Source of the DNA: a virus
Length of the DNA: 36,985 nucleotides
Reading direction: 5' to 3' (one strand)
IMG/VR virus record: IMGVR_UViG_3300048839_000720
Span: 1 to 36,985 of that record
This document shows, one piece after another, positions 23,719 to 30,342 of this stretch. Every line of letters begins with the position of its first letter. Position 1 is the stretch's first letter. Both the position numbers and the translations under genes were made by a program. The notes beneath the pieces are model-generated. The model saw only the letters and a program-made list of their open reading frames with translations, searched no databases and was not told the DNA's origin.

Positions 23719-24006
23719 ATGGGAGACCAGACCATCGTGATCCCGGCGAGCATGACCCCGCGTTGCCTGACGCTCGACTGCGGTCGGCTGGCGTACGGGA
23801 TCCAGCTGTACGACGGAACGCGCTGCGCGATCTACGTGCACACGCCGGAGCCTGACCCGCAGTGCATCCACCTCGGCTCAGCCGAGAGCATGCAGCTCGC
23901 GCTCGCGCGCTGCGTCGAGGACGCCGAGACTCGTCGCGCCGCAGCCCAGCGTGCGATCATCGGCGCCAAGAACGTCGACGCAGACGGCCGTGAGGTGGCG
24001 CCGTGA
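23719..24006 (+). CDS. Small protein with C-terminal NVDA-G-EV-P motif
   Basis: The 95-aa product uses ATG 23,719, which has a GAGGGG site at good spacing; ATG 23,713 is also in frame. It is beta-rich at first (IVIPASMTPRCLTLDCGRLA), then helical. It ends in IGAKNVDADGREVAP, nearly the same tail as the protein encoded at 25,491-25,685. Its TGA overlaps the GTG of the MazG-like gene. Function unknown. Confidence 0.6.
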   Translation: MGDQTIVIPASMTPRCLTLDCGRLAYGIQLYDGTRCAIYVHTPEPDPQCIHLGSAESMQLALARCVEDAETRRAAAQRAIIGAKNVDADGREVAP

Positions 24007-24335
24007 GCTGGCTCGAGGATGCCATGGCCATTCAGCTCCGCGTGCAGCGCGTGACTGTTGCCGCTGTCGAGACCTGGGGCCCACCGAGCCAGTGGGGCAT
24101 GGTCGTCGAGGAGTGCGCGGAGCTGATCGCCTCGCTCAACCAATGGCAACGCGAGCGTGTCACTGCGGAAGTTGTCGCGCACGAAGTCGCGGACGTGGTC
24201 ATCATGATGTCGCAAGCGCGATTCATGCTCGCGCAGCATGGGGTCGACGTGGATCGCGTGGTGGCCGAGAAGCTCGCGCGCCTCGAAGCAAAGATCGAGC
24301 GAGAGAGAGAGGCAGACCATGCCGACCAACCCTGA
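24003..24335 (+). CDS. MazG-like nucleotide pyrophosphohydrolase
   Basis: The 110-aa product carries the metal-binding signature of all-alpha NTP pyrophosphatases: EECAE at 36-40 and EVAD at 61-64, on two helices as in MazG. These enzymes hydrolyse NTPs or dNTPs to monophosphates; phage copies adjust the nucleotide pool or (p)ppGpp levels. The start is GTG 24,003 (GTGA), with ATG 24,024 as an alternative that would still keep the motif. It overlaps the next start by 17 bases. Confidence 0.8.
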   Translation: MSWLEDAMAIQLRVQRVTVAAVETWGPPSQWGMVVEECAELIASLNQWQRERVTAEVVAHEVADVVIMMSQARFMLAQHGVDVDRVVAEKLARLEAKIEREREADHADQP

Positions 24336-24750
24336 GCAGCGCGTGTACACCGCGATCGGCGAGCTTGAGCGCGCGCTGTTCGCGTACCTCGCCGACGTCG
24401 AGCAAGCCGTGCCGCGCGCCATCGCTGCGAAGGGCGTGCTGAGCGCGTGTTCGGCTCAGCTGACGGCACTGCTGCTCGACAACCTGCCCGAGATCGCAGG
24501 CCCGTGGCGCGTGGTCGACATGCGCGACGGCGAGCCCATCAAGATCGCGCGCTACATTGGCGACGGCAGCGCTGCGACGGTGCGGCGCACAGGGCGGCGC
24601 GACTTCCGCTGGTGCGCGTGGGCGGGCCTCGAGGTGGTCGCGCCGCCTGGCTCTGAGTACGTCGACTGGCCCACGCTCGACGAAGCGAAGGCAGCGTGTG
24701 ACGCAGCGCTGCGCGAGCACGGCGTGTTGCTGATGGAGGGCGAGCCGTGA
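24319..24750 (+). CDS. Hypothetical protein after the MazG-like gene
   Basis: The 143-aa product has a helical N-terminal half (IGELERALFAYLADVEQAV) and a beta-rich C-terminal half (GPWRVVDMRDGEPIKIARYI), ending in a helix with LDEAKAACDAALRE. Small phage proteins with this last element are common, but no named family was recognised. Operon linkage to the MazG-like gene is by overlap on both sides. Confidence 0.6.
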   Translation: MPTNPEQRVYTAIGELERALFAYLADVEQAVPRAIAAKGVLSACSAQLTALLLDNLPEIAGPWRVVDMRDGEPIKIARYIGDGSAATVRRTGRRDFRWCAWAGLEVVAPPGSEYVDWPTLDEAKAACDAALREHGVLLMEGEP

Positions 24751-24971
24751 GCGACCCATGCAGACCTGGCACGCACGTTTTCGACCCGAGCGAACACGTG
24801 ATGTGCGTCGAGTGCGGGCATCGCGTGTTCGTGACCGAGGAGCGACGCGCAATCCGCGCCGAGCTACTCGAGGCCAAGGAAGCGCTTGGGCCTGCATGGA
24901 TCCTCGAAGGCGAGACGCTCGCCGACGGCATCCGGCGCAAGATGCAGAAGCTCGAGGAGCTCGCGAAATGA
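24747..24971 (+). CDS. Small zinc-knuckle protein
   Basis: The 74-aa product starts at GTG 24,747 in a GTGA overlap. One CVEC knuckle with nearby Cys and His (CRPGTHVF) near the N-terminus suggests a zinc site. A charged helix follows (RAIRAELLEAKEALG). No family was recognised. It is the first of the run of very small linked genes. Confidence 0.6.
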   Translation: MSDPCRPGTHVFDPSEHVMCVECGHRVFVTEERRAIRAELLEAKEALGPAWILEGETLADGIRRKMQKLEELAK

Positions 24972-25096
24972 CCACGCTCTACCGGCTCGCGGACGCAGCC
25001 TATCGCGTAGCGTCTCGTGCTCGCGAGTGGGCGTGGACACGGCTCACGCATGTCGAGCGCGCCGAGGTCGTGCGGGCGCGAAGGGGGATGGAATGA
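24968..25096 (+). CDS. 42-aa basic protein
   Basis: The short ORF is linked by ATGA overlaps at both ends (24,968 and 25,093), which is the main evidence that it is a gene. The product is helical, Arg/Ala-rich and contains three aromatic residues (LADAAYRVASRAREWAW). Function unknown. Confidence 0.5.
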   Translation: MTTLYRLADAAYRVASRAREWAWTRLTHVERAEVVRARRGME

Positions 25097-25494
25097 CGTG
25101 GACTGTACCTGAGAAGCTGCCTGGCTTCGACCGCCTGCCTCCGCGCCCCGCGCCGCTCCAGGCTGGGCTCACTTTCTACCCATTCCGTCGGGGCAAGCTC
25201 ACCGTGCTGGTTTCGGTGGATGACTACTCCGTCCTCGGCGATGGCGTGTGGGGGCACTGCTCGCTGGCGCGCCCCGACCGTGACCCCACGTGGGCGGAAA
25301 TCAAGATCGTGCGCGACGCAGTGTTCGGTCCCGAGGCGCTCGTCGTGCAAGTGCTCGCGCCCGCATCGAAGTGGCTGAACGTGAACAGCCACTGCTTTCA
25401 TCTATGGCACCGCCTTGATGATTGGACGGTGCCCACATCGCTTTGGGACCAGGTGGGCGCCGATGGCAGCCGCTACACCGGGGGACCGCGATGA
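25093..25494 (+). CDS. DUF7694-like phage protein
   Basis: The 133-aa product contains TWAEIKIVRDAVFGPEALVVQ, then LNVNSHCFHLWHRLD near the C-terminus. This pattern resembles, from memory, a family of small phage proteins listed as DUF7694. The conserved Trp, His and Cys residues in the last third may form a binding site. Function is unknown. ATGA overlaps link it to its neighbours. Confidence 0.6.
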   Translation: MTWTVPEKLPGFDRLPPRPAPLQAGLTFYPFRRGKLTVLVSVDDYSVLGDGVWGHCSLARPDRDPTWAEIKIVRDAVFGPEALVVQVLAPASKWLNVNSHCFHLWHRLDDWTVPTSLWDQVGADGSRYTGGPR

Positions 25495-25685
25495 GGCGGG
25501 CGCAGACGTGCGAGGTGTGCGGCTTGACCGCTGAGCATGTTGGCGGCTCCATTGTGCCGCTTTGCGACTTGGTGCATGGGCCCGAGTGCGAGGCGCGCTT
25601 CGCGCTGAACGAGCGCCGCGGCCCGCGCTACGCGACGGCGGGCGCGCGCAACGTTGATGCGAACGGGAGTGAGGTGATCCCGTGA
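25491..25685 (+). CDS. Small zinc-binding protein with NVDA-G-EV-P tail
   Basis: The 64-aa product has CEVC near the start, then C, H and C (LCDLVHGPEC), a likely zinc knuckle. Its last residues, GARNVDANGSEVIP, match the tail of the 23,719 gene product at protein level with different codons. ATGA and GTGA overlaps on both sides. Confidence 0.6.
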   Translation: MRRAQTCEVCGLTAEHVGGSIVPLCDLVHGPECEARFALNERRGPRYATAGARNVDANGSEVIP

Positions 25686-26059
25686 TCAGGCGCGCCACCA
25701 AGATCGGAATCGCGGTCACATGCACAGTGTGTGGCGCCACGAAGAAGCCCGTTGGGCGCGCCGCCCCGTTGGGCTTCCACTACTGCGAGCTTGAATGCCC
25801 CGGGTACCACGCGGAGCCGCTGCCGGGTTCGCTGTGGCCCGGTGAAACGGATGCTGAGTTCGGGTTCCCGTGCGGCGACAACGCGACCGACCGCGTAATC
25901 GGTCTTCAGCGCTGCCCCCACGACGGCGCTCGGTGCCACCACGAGTGCGCCACGGAGTGCCTGCGGCAAAGGGTGGGGGCGATGCTGTCGGTGCCATGGC
26001 GGGGCTTCCCAGTGCCCGGCAGCGAGCCGGTGCCCGATGGCGAAAGGGGCGAACGATGA
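25682..26059 (+). CDS. Cysteine-rich phage protein
   Basis: The 125-aa product starts at GTG 25,682. CTVC (14-17), KKPVGRAAPLG and CELECPGYHAEPLPGSLWPGE form a motif seen in several small phage proteins. A second Cys/His group (CPHDGARCHHECATEC) lies in the C-terminal half. Two zinc sites are likely. Role unknown. Confidence 0.65.
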   Translation: MIRRATKIGIAVTCTVCGATKKPVGRAAPLGFHYCELECPGYHAEPLPGSLWPGETDAEFGFPCGDNATDRVIGLQRCPHDGARCHHECATECLRQRVGAMLSVPWRGFPVPGSEPVPDGERGER

Positions 26060-26340
26060 GCCAGCCAGCGAACCCCGGGCGCGGGTGCCCGGTGTGCTTC
26101 AAGTCGGGCGCCGAGTGCCTGTGCGGCCTTGAGCCCATCATCCCCGCGGGCACCTGCCCGCTGCCCATCGTGCAGATCGGCATGAAGCTGGAGCCCCGAT
26201 ACGGGCTCAGCAATCGCACGTGGGAAGTGGTGGCGATCGGGACATACGAAGGCCCAGGCTCCCCGGTGCGCGTCACGTTGAGCGGGCGCTTCCCGGCTCC
26301 GTGCCGCGGTGCGCAGTTTGTCACCCTCGGCGCCGGATGA
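26056..26340 (+). CDS. Small protein with N-terminal Cys cluster
   Basis: The 94-aa product begins with a cluster of Cys (GCPVCFKSGAECLCG), then a beta-rich part (LSNRTWEVVAIGTYEGPG). The N-terminal cluster could hold zinc. ATGA overlap with the upstream gene. No family was recognised. Confidence 0.6.
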   Translation: MSQPANPGRGCPVCFKSGAECLCGLEPIIPAGTCPLPIVQIGMKLEPRYGLSNRTWEVVAIGTYEGPGSPVRVTLSGRFPAPCRGAQFVTLGAG

Positions 26341-26341
26341 A

Positions 26342-26449
26342 GTGCGCACCGGCTACCAGCTAGTGGAAGCGTACGACCCGAACGGGTGCCGGGCGTGCTG
26401 GTGCATCCCGTGCGCGTGCGGCGAGGGCGCCGAGGAGGTGATCGAATGA
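26342..26449 (+). CDS. 35-aa cysteine-rich microprotein
   Basis: A short frame from GTG 26,342 (two bases after the previous stop) encodes CRACWCIPCACGEG, five Cys in eleven residues. Its TGA overlaps the next ATG as ATGA, the same junction used by neighbours. A longer start at GTG 26,309 (46 aa) is possible. Too short to assign; the junction and Cys pattern are the evidence. Confidence 0.45.
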   Translation: MRTGYQLVEAYDPNGCRACWCIPCACGEGAEEVIE

Positions 26450-26934
26450 CCGAATACGACAGGATGCGTGCGGACTACGACCGGCTGAAGGCGGCCGAAC
26501 TCGAGCGCAGCACAGCGCCACTGCAGCGCCGCATCGACAACCTAGCGATGGAGCTTTGCGATGCGCGCGAATGGTCCGAAGCGTGGCGCAAGGCATGCAT
26601 CGCCTGGCAGGACTGGGCAAAGGAGCTGCTGGATGCCCTCGGCCGCCAGCCACCGCACGGTCAGCACGGTGATGATGCCGCGCGCACAATCATCGCTCAG
26701 CTAGCGCAAATGGCGCCCCCGGTTCCGCGCTGTGCCCGATGCGGTTGCTTCGTGACGCGGCACAGAGTGGATGGGGAGGAGCGCGGCGGGTGTGCCGACT
26801 GTGAATGCACGCAGTGCGACACCGGCGAACCACCGGCCCATGAACGAACGGGCACTGCACACCTGACGCCGTTCGAGATCGCGGCCGCGGCATCGCGTGG
26901 GGTGCTGCGCGTGGAAGAAGACGGCGCGGGTTGA
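26446..26934 (+). CDS. Coiled-coil plus zinc-knuckle protein
   Basis: The 162-aa product starts at ATG 26,446. The first 85 residues are helical and charged (YDRMRADYDRLKAAELE). Then come CARC, CADC and CTQC knuckles within about 30 residues, and a short helical tail. A multi-Cys zinc domain behind a coiled coil suggests a nucleic-acid or protein-binding role; no family was recognised. Confidence 0.6.
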   Translation: MTEYDRMRADYDRLKAAELERSTAPLQRRIDNLAMELCDAREWSEAWRKACIAWQDWAKELLDALGRQPPHGQHGDDAARTIIAQLAQMAPPVPRCARCGCFVTRHRVDGEERGGCADCECTQCDTGEPPAHERTGTAHLTPFEIAAAASRGVLRVEEDGAG

Positions 26935-26983
26935 GTGCCGGCTGCCTGGCTGCGCGCCTTCAAGCGCAACGTGGAGGGCCGCG

Positions 26984-27220
26984 ATGGCTGATCGCAAGCA
27001 AGCGGCGCCCGAGTTGGCAGCCGTGATGCGCAACCTTGTAGCGCTGGCGCGTGAGCGCGGCGCCTACAGCGCGACCTTGCACGTGCGCGTGGATCTTCGC
27101 GCCGATGTGGATCTGGTTTGGCCTGACCTGCGGCACCAAATGGTGGAGCGCTGGGATGAGGTGGACGGGGAGATCGTTCAGGTGCCGTTGCGCATCGAAG
27201 GGGGTGGGCGGAATGCGTAA
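26984..27220 (+). CDS. 78-aa hypothetical protein
   Basis: ATG 26,984 is preceded by a GGAGGG site; upstream in-frame codons lack one. The product is alpha/beta (MRNLVALARERGAYSATLHV, then WDEVDGEIVQVPLRIEGG) with no recognised family. It overlaps the next start by 8 bases. The 49 bases before it hold no supported gene. Confidence 0.55.
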   Translation: MADRKQAAPELAAVMRNLVALARERGAYSATLHVRVDLRADVDLVWPDLRHQMVERWDEVDGEIVQVPLRIEGGGRNA

Positions 27221-27587
27221 GAGCAAGCTGCGTGTGTACAACGAACGGCCGGAGCCGAGCACCGGCTTGAATCTGGTGCCCACGTGTCACGACCGGTGCC
27301 GGCACCACGACGGGAAGCGGTGCGCGCTGCTGGGATTGCGCGCGCACGAGGGGCTACCGTGCGAGCCCGCGGTGGCCGAGATGGCGGCGGAACTGCTCGA
27401 GCACGATGAACTTCACACCGCGCGCCCATTGGATGAATGGCACGAAGACGAGGGCCTGATGCTCTGGTGGCGCTTTCCGATCGATGAGCCGCCATACGTG
27501 GGCTCGCCGCTCGATGACGACTGGCCCGGCTACCACACGCATTGGTCGCCAATCCCCGGAGTGATGCCGGCGAAGGTGAAGCCATGA
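27213..27587 (+). CDS. Phage protein with C-terminal DDDWPGYHTHW motif
   Basis: The 124-aa product has an N-terminal Cys/His group (TCHDRCRHHDGKRC) and a C-terminal block LMLWWRFPIDEPP, then SPLDDDWPGYHTHWSPIP. This block resembles the end of DUF551-type small phage proteins, judged from memory. Function unknown. Linked by overlaps on both sides. Confidence 0.6.
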   Translation: MRKSKLRVYNERPEPSTGLNLVPTCHDRCRHHDGKRCALLGLRAHEGLPCEPAVAEMAAELLEHDELHTARPLDEWHEDEGLMLWWRFPIDEPPYVGSPLDDDWPGYHTHWSPIPGVMPAKVKP

Positions 27588-27769
27588 GCAGCGCCATCGT
27601 GGAGTGCGCCGAAGAAGCGCCCGGCGAATGGCTGTGCACGGCCGAGGCGCTGAACTATGTGACCGATGCGTGGGGAAACACCGAGCACGAGGCGACGGCC
27701 GCCGCGCAGTTTCTCGAGCTGCTCAGCCTCGCGGCTGAGCGGAACGCGAAGGGGAGGGGGGCACGATGA
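27584..27769 (+). CDS. 61-aa hypothetical protein
   Basis: The product is helical and Ala/Glu-rich (TEHEATAAAQFLELLSLAAE), with a short basic end. ATGA overlaps at both junctions support it. No family was recognised. Confidence 0.55.
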   Translation: MSSAIVECAEEAPGEWLCTAEALNYVTDAWGNTEHEATAAAQFLELLSLAAERNAKGRGAR

Positions 27770-27939
27770 GCGAGTGGAGAGGCCGCAAGGCACGGCTCGT
27801 GGTCATCGACGAGGCGCGCGAGTTCGGCCGTCTGCTCGCCAGCGACGCGACGCGGGTCCCGTGCACGTGGTGCTCAGGGACCGGTTTCGTCGGCACCACG
27901 CCGTGCAGAGAGTGCGTCGGAACCGGGACGGCGTGGTGA
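27766..27939 (+). CDS. DnaJ-type zinc-knuckle protein, last rightward gene
   Basis: The 57-aa product ends in two CxxCxGxG units (CTWCSGTG and CRECVGTG) nine residues apart, the cysteine pattern of the DnaJ central zinc domain. The N-terminal part is helical. Its start forms an ATGA overlap, and its TGA (27,937-27,939) directly abuts the stop of the convergent lysis gene. A chaperone-decoy or nucleic-acid role is possible but not shown. Confidence 0.65.
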   Translation: MSEWRGRKARLVVIDEAREFGRLLASDATRVPCTWCSGTGFVGTTPCRECVGTGTAW

Positions 27940-28410
27940 TCACCGCTCTCCGCCCTGCGGAGGCACGCGAATCTTGAGCGTCTGGTGTCCGCCCGCGATC
28001 TCGCGGTACAAGCTGCGCAGCTCGAGGGCGAGCGCCTGGTTTTGCCGCGCGAGCTCGTCGCGGTCGGCCTGGAGCTCGCGAATCGTGCTCTCGGCTCGAG
28101 CGAGCTGGTGTAGCGCGCGCTGGTGCTCGTGCTCGAGGTCGTCGAGTTGCCACCTCAGCCGAGCGTTCTCCGTCGCGATCGCGCTGAGCTGACGCGCTTG
28201 CGCGGTGTACTCCTGCTCGAGTCGCTGCACACGCGCCAGGCCGTCTCGCTGCCACGTCTCGGCCATCCTCTGCTCGACCCGGCGCTCGGCACGGGTGCGA
28301 CGCTCACGGAGCTTGGCGAGCCCCAGGGCTGCCGCGATCAGCGCGACGACTCCCCCCGTGGCTACCTCCGTCTCGTCCACTGCCTCACCCCACGTCAGTG
28401 CCCCTGTCAC
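27940..28410 (-). CDS. Spanin-like (Rz-type) membrane-anchored coiled-coil protein
   Basis: The 156-aa product starts at GTG 28,410. One membrane span lies at about 18-34 (ATGGVVALIAAALGLAKL), followed by a long charged coiled coil to about residue 135. This is the inner-membrane spanin layout, and it is the last gene of the leftward unit, after the amidase. No overlapping Rz1-like lipoprotein frame was found in it. Alternative: a structural coiled-coil protein. Confidence 0.6.
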   Translation of the reverse strand: MTGALTWGEAVDETEVATGGVVALIAAALGLAKLRERRTRAERRVEQRMAETWQRDGLARVQRLEQEYTAQARQLSAIATENARLRWQLDDLEHEHQRALHQLARAESTIRELQADRDELARQNQALALELRSLYREIAGGHQTLKIRVPPQGGER

Positions 28411-28422
28411 GATAGACCCCCG

Positions 28423-29052
28423 TCACTCCGCGGCCCCGTCCCGGCCTCGCGTGCGCGTGGCCGCGATCGCCCGCATCAACGCGAGCCCGGGGTCGCGCTT
28501 GCGCCGCGTCAGGTGGTAGTGCCCGACGACGCCGCGGTACTCCGCGAGCTCGTGCACCGGCAGCGTCGTGCGCACGACGTCGCGGCCGTCCATCGGCACC
28601 GCGAAGGGCAGCCCGTAGTGCGCGCACAGGGCCTCGGTGAGCTTGATCGTCGCGGCGACCTGCGCCGGGGTGAACGTCGCGCGCCGCTCTGGCACGCCGT
28701 GCACGTCCTCGAGCACCACTTCGCGTCGGATTCCCCGAACGACCGGGTCGCCTGTTGCGTGGTTTTGGATCTCGACACCGACCGAGCGCGCGTTGTGCCC
28801 GCGTGCGTGCGCGGCGAGCGCGTCCGCGTCGCAGAGCTGATAGACCGAGCCCTCGTGGTCGACGAAAAAGTGGCAGCTCAGGCCGCGCGTCTTGAGCGTG
28901 CCGACGAACGTGTCGACGGGGTTTTCGCCGCCCGTCCAGTGCTCGACGATCAGATCGGTACGCTTGCGCATGCGCGAGACGTGCAGCTTGTGCGTGTGGA
29001 GGATTGGAAACCCAACCTCCACGCGCTTGCCGCCCGCGAACAGCTCGCCCAT
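28423..29052 (-). CDS. Endolysin, N-acetylmuramoyl-L-alanine amidase
   Basis: The 209-aa product starts at ATG 29,052. It has the Amidase_2 (T7 lysozyme-like) fold: first Zn ligand His38 (VEHWTGG), core strand CHFFVDHEGSVYQL, and SVGVEIQNH. The second ligand is His178 (GHYH), with Lys185 and Asp187 in RRKRDPG. The Asp in place of Cys is usual in many relatives. It cuts the amide bond between muramic acid and the peptide stem. There is no signal peptide, so it needs a holin for access to the wall. Confidence 0.85.
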   Translation of the reverse strand: MGELFAGGKRVEVGFPILHTHKLHVSRMRKRTDLIVEHWTGGENPVDTFVGTLKTRGLSCHFFVDHEGSVYQLCDADALAAHARGHNARSVGVEIQNHATGDPVVRGIRREVVLEDVHGVPERRATFTPAQVAATIKLTEALCAHYGLPFAVPMDGRDVVRTTLPVHELAEYRGVVGHYHLTRRKRDPGLALMRAIAATRTRGRDGAAE

Positions 29053-29849
29053 CAACGCGCCACCGCGAGCGCGACGCTCGTCACGGCGACGCCGCCGACG
29101 AGCAGCCCCACGTTGAGCCACAGCCACGGCGAGCGCCACCATGCCTCCGCGCGCTCCTCGCACTCGAGCCGCGCCATGGCCTCGCGGTCCCGAGCCGCGC
29201 CCATAGCGTCCGAGAGCTCGATCTCGCGATCACGCGAAGTCAGCAGGTGCTCGCGCTCAGCGAGTAGCCGGGCCACGGCGAGCTTGTGCTCGTCGAGTGC
29301 GACGCGAAGGCCATCGGTCGCTGCGAGGTCCGAGAGCACGTCGAGATAGACGGGCCTGGGTAGCCAAATGCCGCGTTCTGCGTCGATGGGGTGAAGGGCG
29401 ATGCATGGGGTTCCCGGTTCACTTTGCGTGCACTCCGTGTCTGCCGTGGGCTCCGCTGCGTGCACCGTGCTCGACGCGAGCAGCGCGACCGCGAGCACGA
29501 GCAGTGGGTTTGCGGTCTTCTTTCGTGCGCGCTCGCGAAAGATGAGCACGGCATCGTCGTCGCTCAGCTCGCGCGCCTCGGCCTGCCTGCGCTCTGCGTC
29601 CTGCTCGGCCTGGTGCGCGCGGATCAAGTGCTGCTGCGCCGCCTCGTGCTCGGCCTTCGCTTCGCGCTCGAGCTGCTTGCGCACGTAGGTGCTCATCAGC
29701 CTTCGCGTGATCGGATCGTCCTCGGGTAGAGGGGGTCGGCGGCGCCGGTAGAGCCCGAGCGTGAGCGTGATGGCAAGGGCACTGCACAGCCAGGGCCACC
29801 ACCGGCGCCACCAAATTCTGAAACGCAGGAACAGGATAGCCATCGTCAT
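29052..29849 (-). CDS. Lysis-cassette membrane protein with three hydrophobic segments
   Basis: The 265-aa ORF starts at ATG 29,849. It begins with a Trp-rich span (about 3-34), then a charged coiled coil (about 55-100). A second hydrophobic stretch at about 115-130 (NPLLVLAVALLASSTVHAAE) looks like a signal peptide, and an internal GTG at 29,549 precedes it. A C-terminal span ends the protein (SPWLWLNVGLLVGGVAVTSV). It reads like an inner-membrane spanin fused to a secreted, C-anchored protein. It lies between the holin-like ORF and the endolysin. Whether one or two products are made is open. Confidence 0.55.
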   Translation of the reverse strand: MTMAILFLRFRIWWRRWWPWLCSALAITLTLGLYRRRRPPLPEDDPITRRLMSTYVRKQLEREAKAEHEAAQQHLIRAHQAEQDAERRQAEARELSDDDAVLIFRERARKKTANPLLVLAVALLASSTVHAAEPTADTECTQSEPGTPCIALHPIDAERGIWLPRPVYLDVLSDLAATDGLRVALDEHKLAVARLLAEREHLLTSRDREIELSDAMGAARDREAMARLECEERAEAWWRSPWLWLNVGLLVGGVAVTSVALAVAR

Positions 29850-30027
29850 CCTCGCGCAGCTCGCGTACCTCGCGCACGTCTCCCGGCGCGCGCATCGCGA
29901 GCCCGATCAGGCCCGCAGACACGGGCCCGAGGATCGCTGCGTAGCTGGGGAACATCGCAGCGATGCCTGCGGCGATGCCTCCTGCGATGCGCAGCGCCCA
30001 GCGCAGCACGTGAGGACTCACGGCCAT
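29846..30027 (-). CDS. Holin-like protein, frame lacks its stop
   Basis: The first 60 or so residues from ATG 30,027 (or GTG 30,021, GTGA) hold one or two short hydrophobic segments: VLRWALRIAGGIAAGIAAMF and AILGPVSAGLIGLAM. A charged end follows (REVRELRED). That is a small holin plan next to an endolysin gene. The frame has no stop where the next gene starts (29,849) and runs on to 29,419. The ATGA that should close it at 29,849-29,846 is out of frame by one base. A one-base error, a natural frameshift or a real C-terminal extension are all possible. Confidence 0.45.
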
Positions 30028-30341
30028 GGCACGGCCTCCCCTTCGTTGAATCCGGGCGGATAATCCCACACCTCGAGCTCCCGGAAAAGCGCGCGCGAAG
30101 CGGGGTTCAGCCGCTCCCACGCCGGCACCTCCATCACGACAACGATGCTACCGTTGAGTTGCGGGTAGATCGCAGTCGGTATCGTCCAGCCTCGCGCGCC
30201 AGGCGAGTAGTTGGCAGGAGGGTGCAACCTTGATGGCATCCTCGGATTCGCGTTCCCACGACGCGCGAGCGATGTGTTGATCGTGCCGAGGCCTGGCCTA
30301 AGGCCGTCGAGTTGCTGCTGCGTGAGCAATGCGATGCGCAT
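30018..30341 (-). CDS. Hypothetical protein between LamG and lysis genes
   Basis: The 107-aa product starts at ATG 30,341, one base past the LamG gene stop. It has a polar N-terminal part (MRIALLTQQQLDGLRPGLGT) and a beta/aromatic C-terminal part (AVPWP at the end). No family was recognised. It could be a minor virion or tail-fibre accessory protein, judged from position only. Confidence 0.55.
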   Translation of the reverse strand: MRIALLTQQQLDGLRPGLGTINTSLARRGNANPRMPSRLHPPANYSPGARGWTIPTAIYPQLNGSIVVVMEVPAWERLNPASRALFRELEVWDYPPGFNEGEAVPWP

Positions 30342-30342
30342 G

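Noticed and set aside
26935-26991. 18-aa GTG-started frame between two small genes
   Set aside because: Too short, and no second junction supports it; the downstream gene has its own ribosome site at 26,972.
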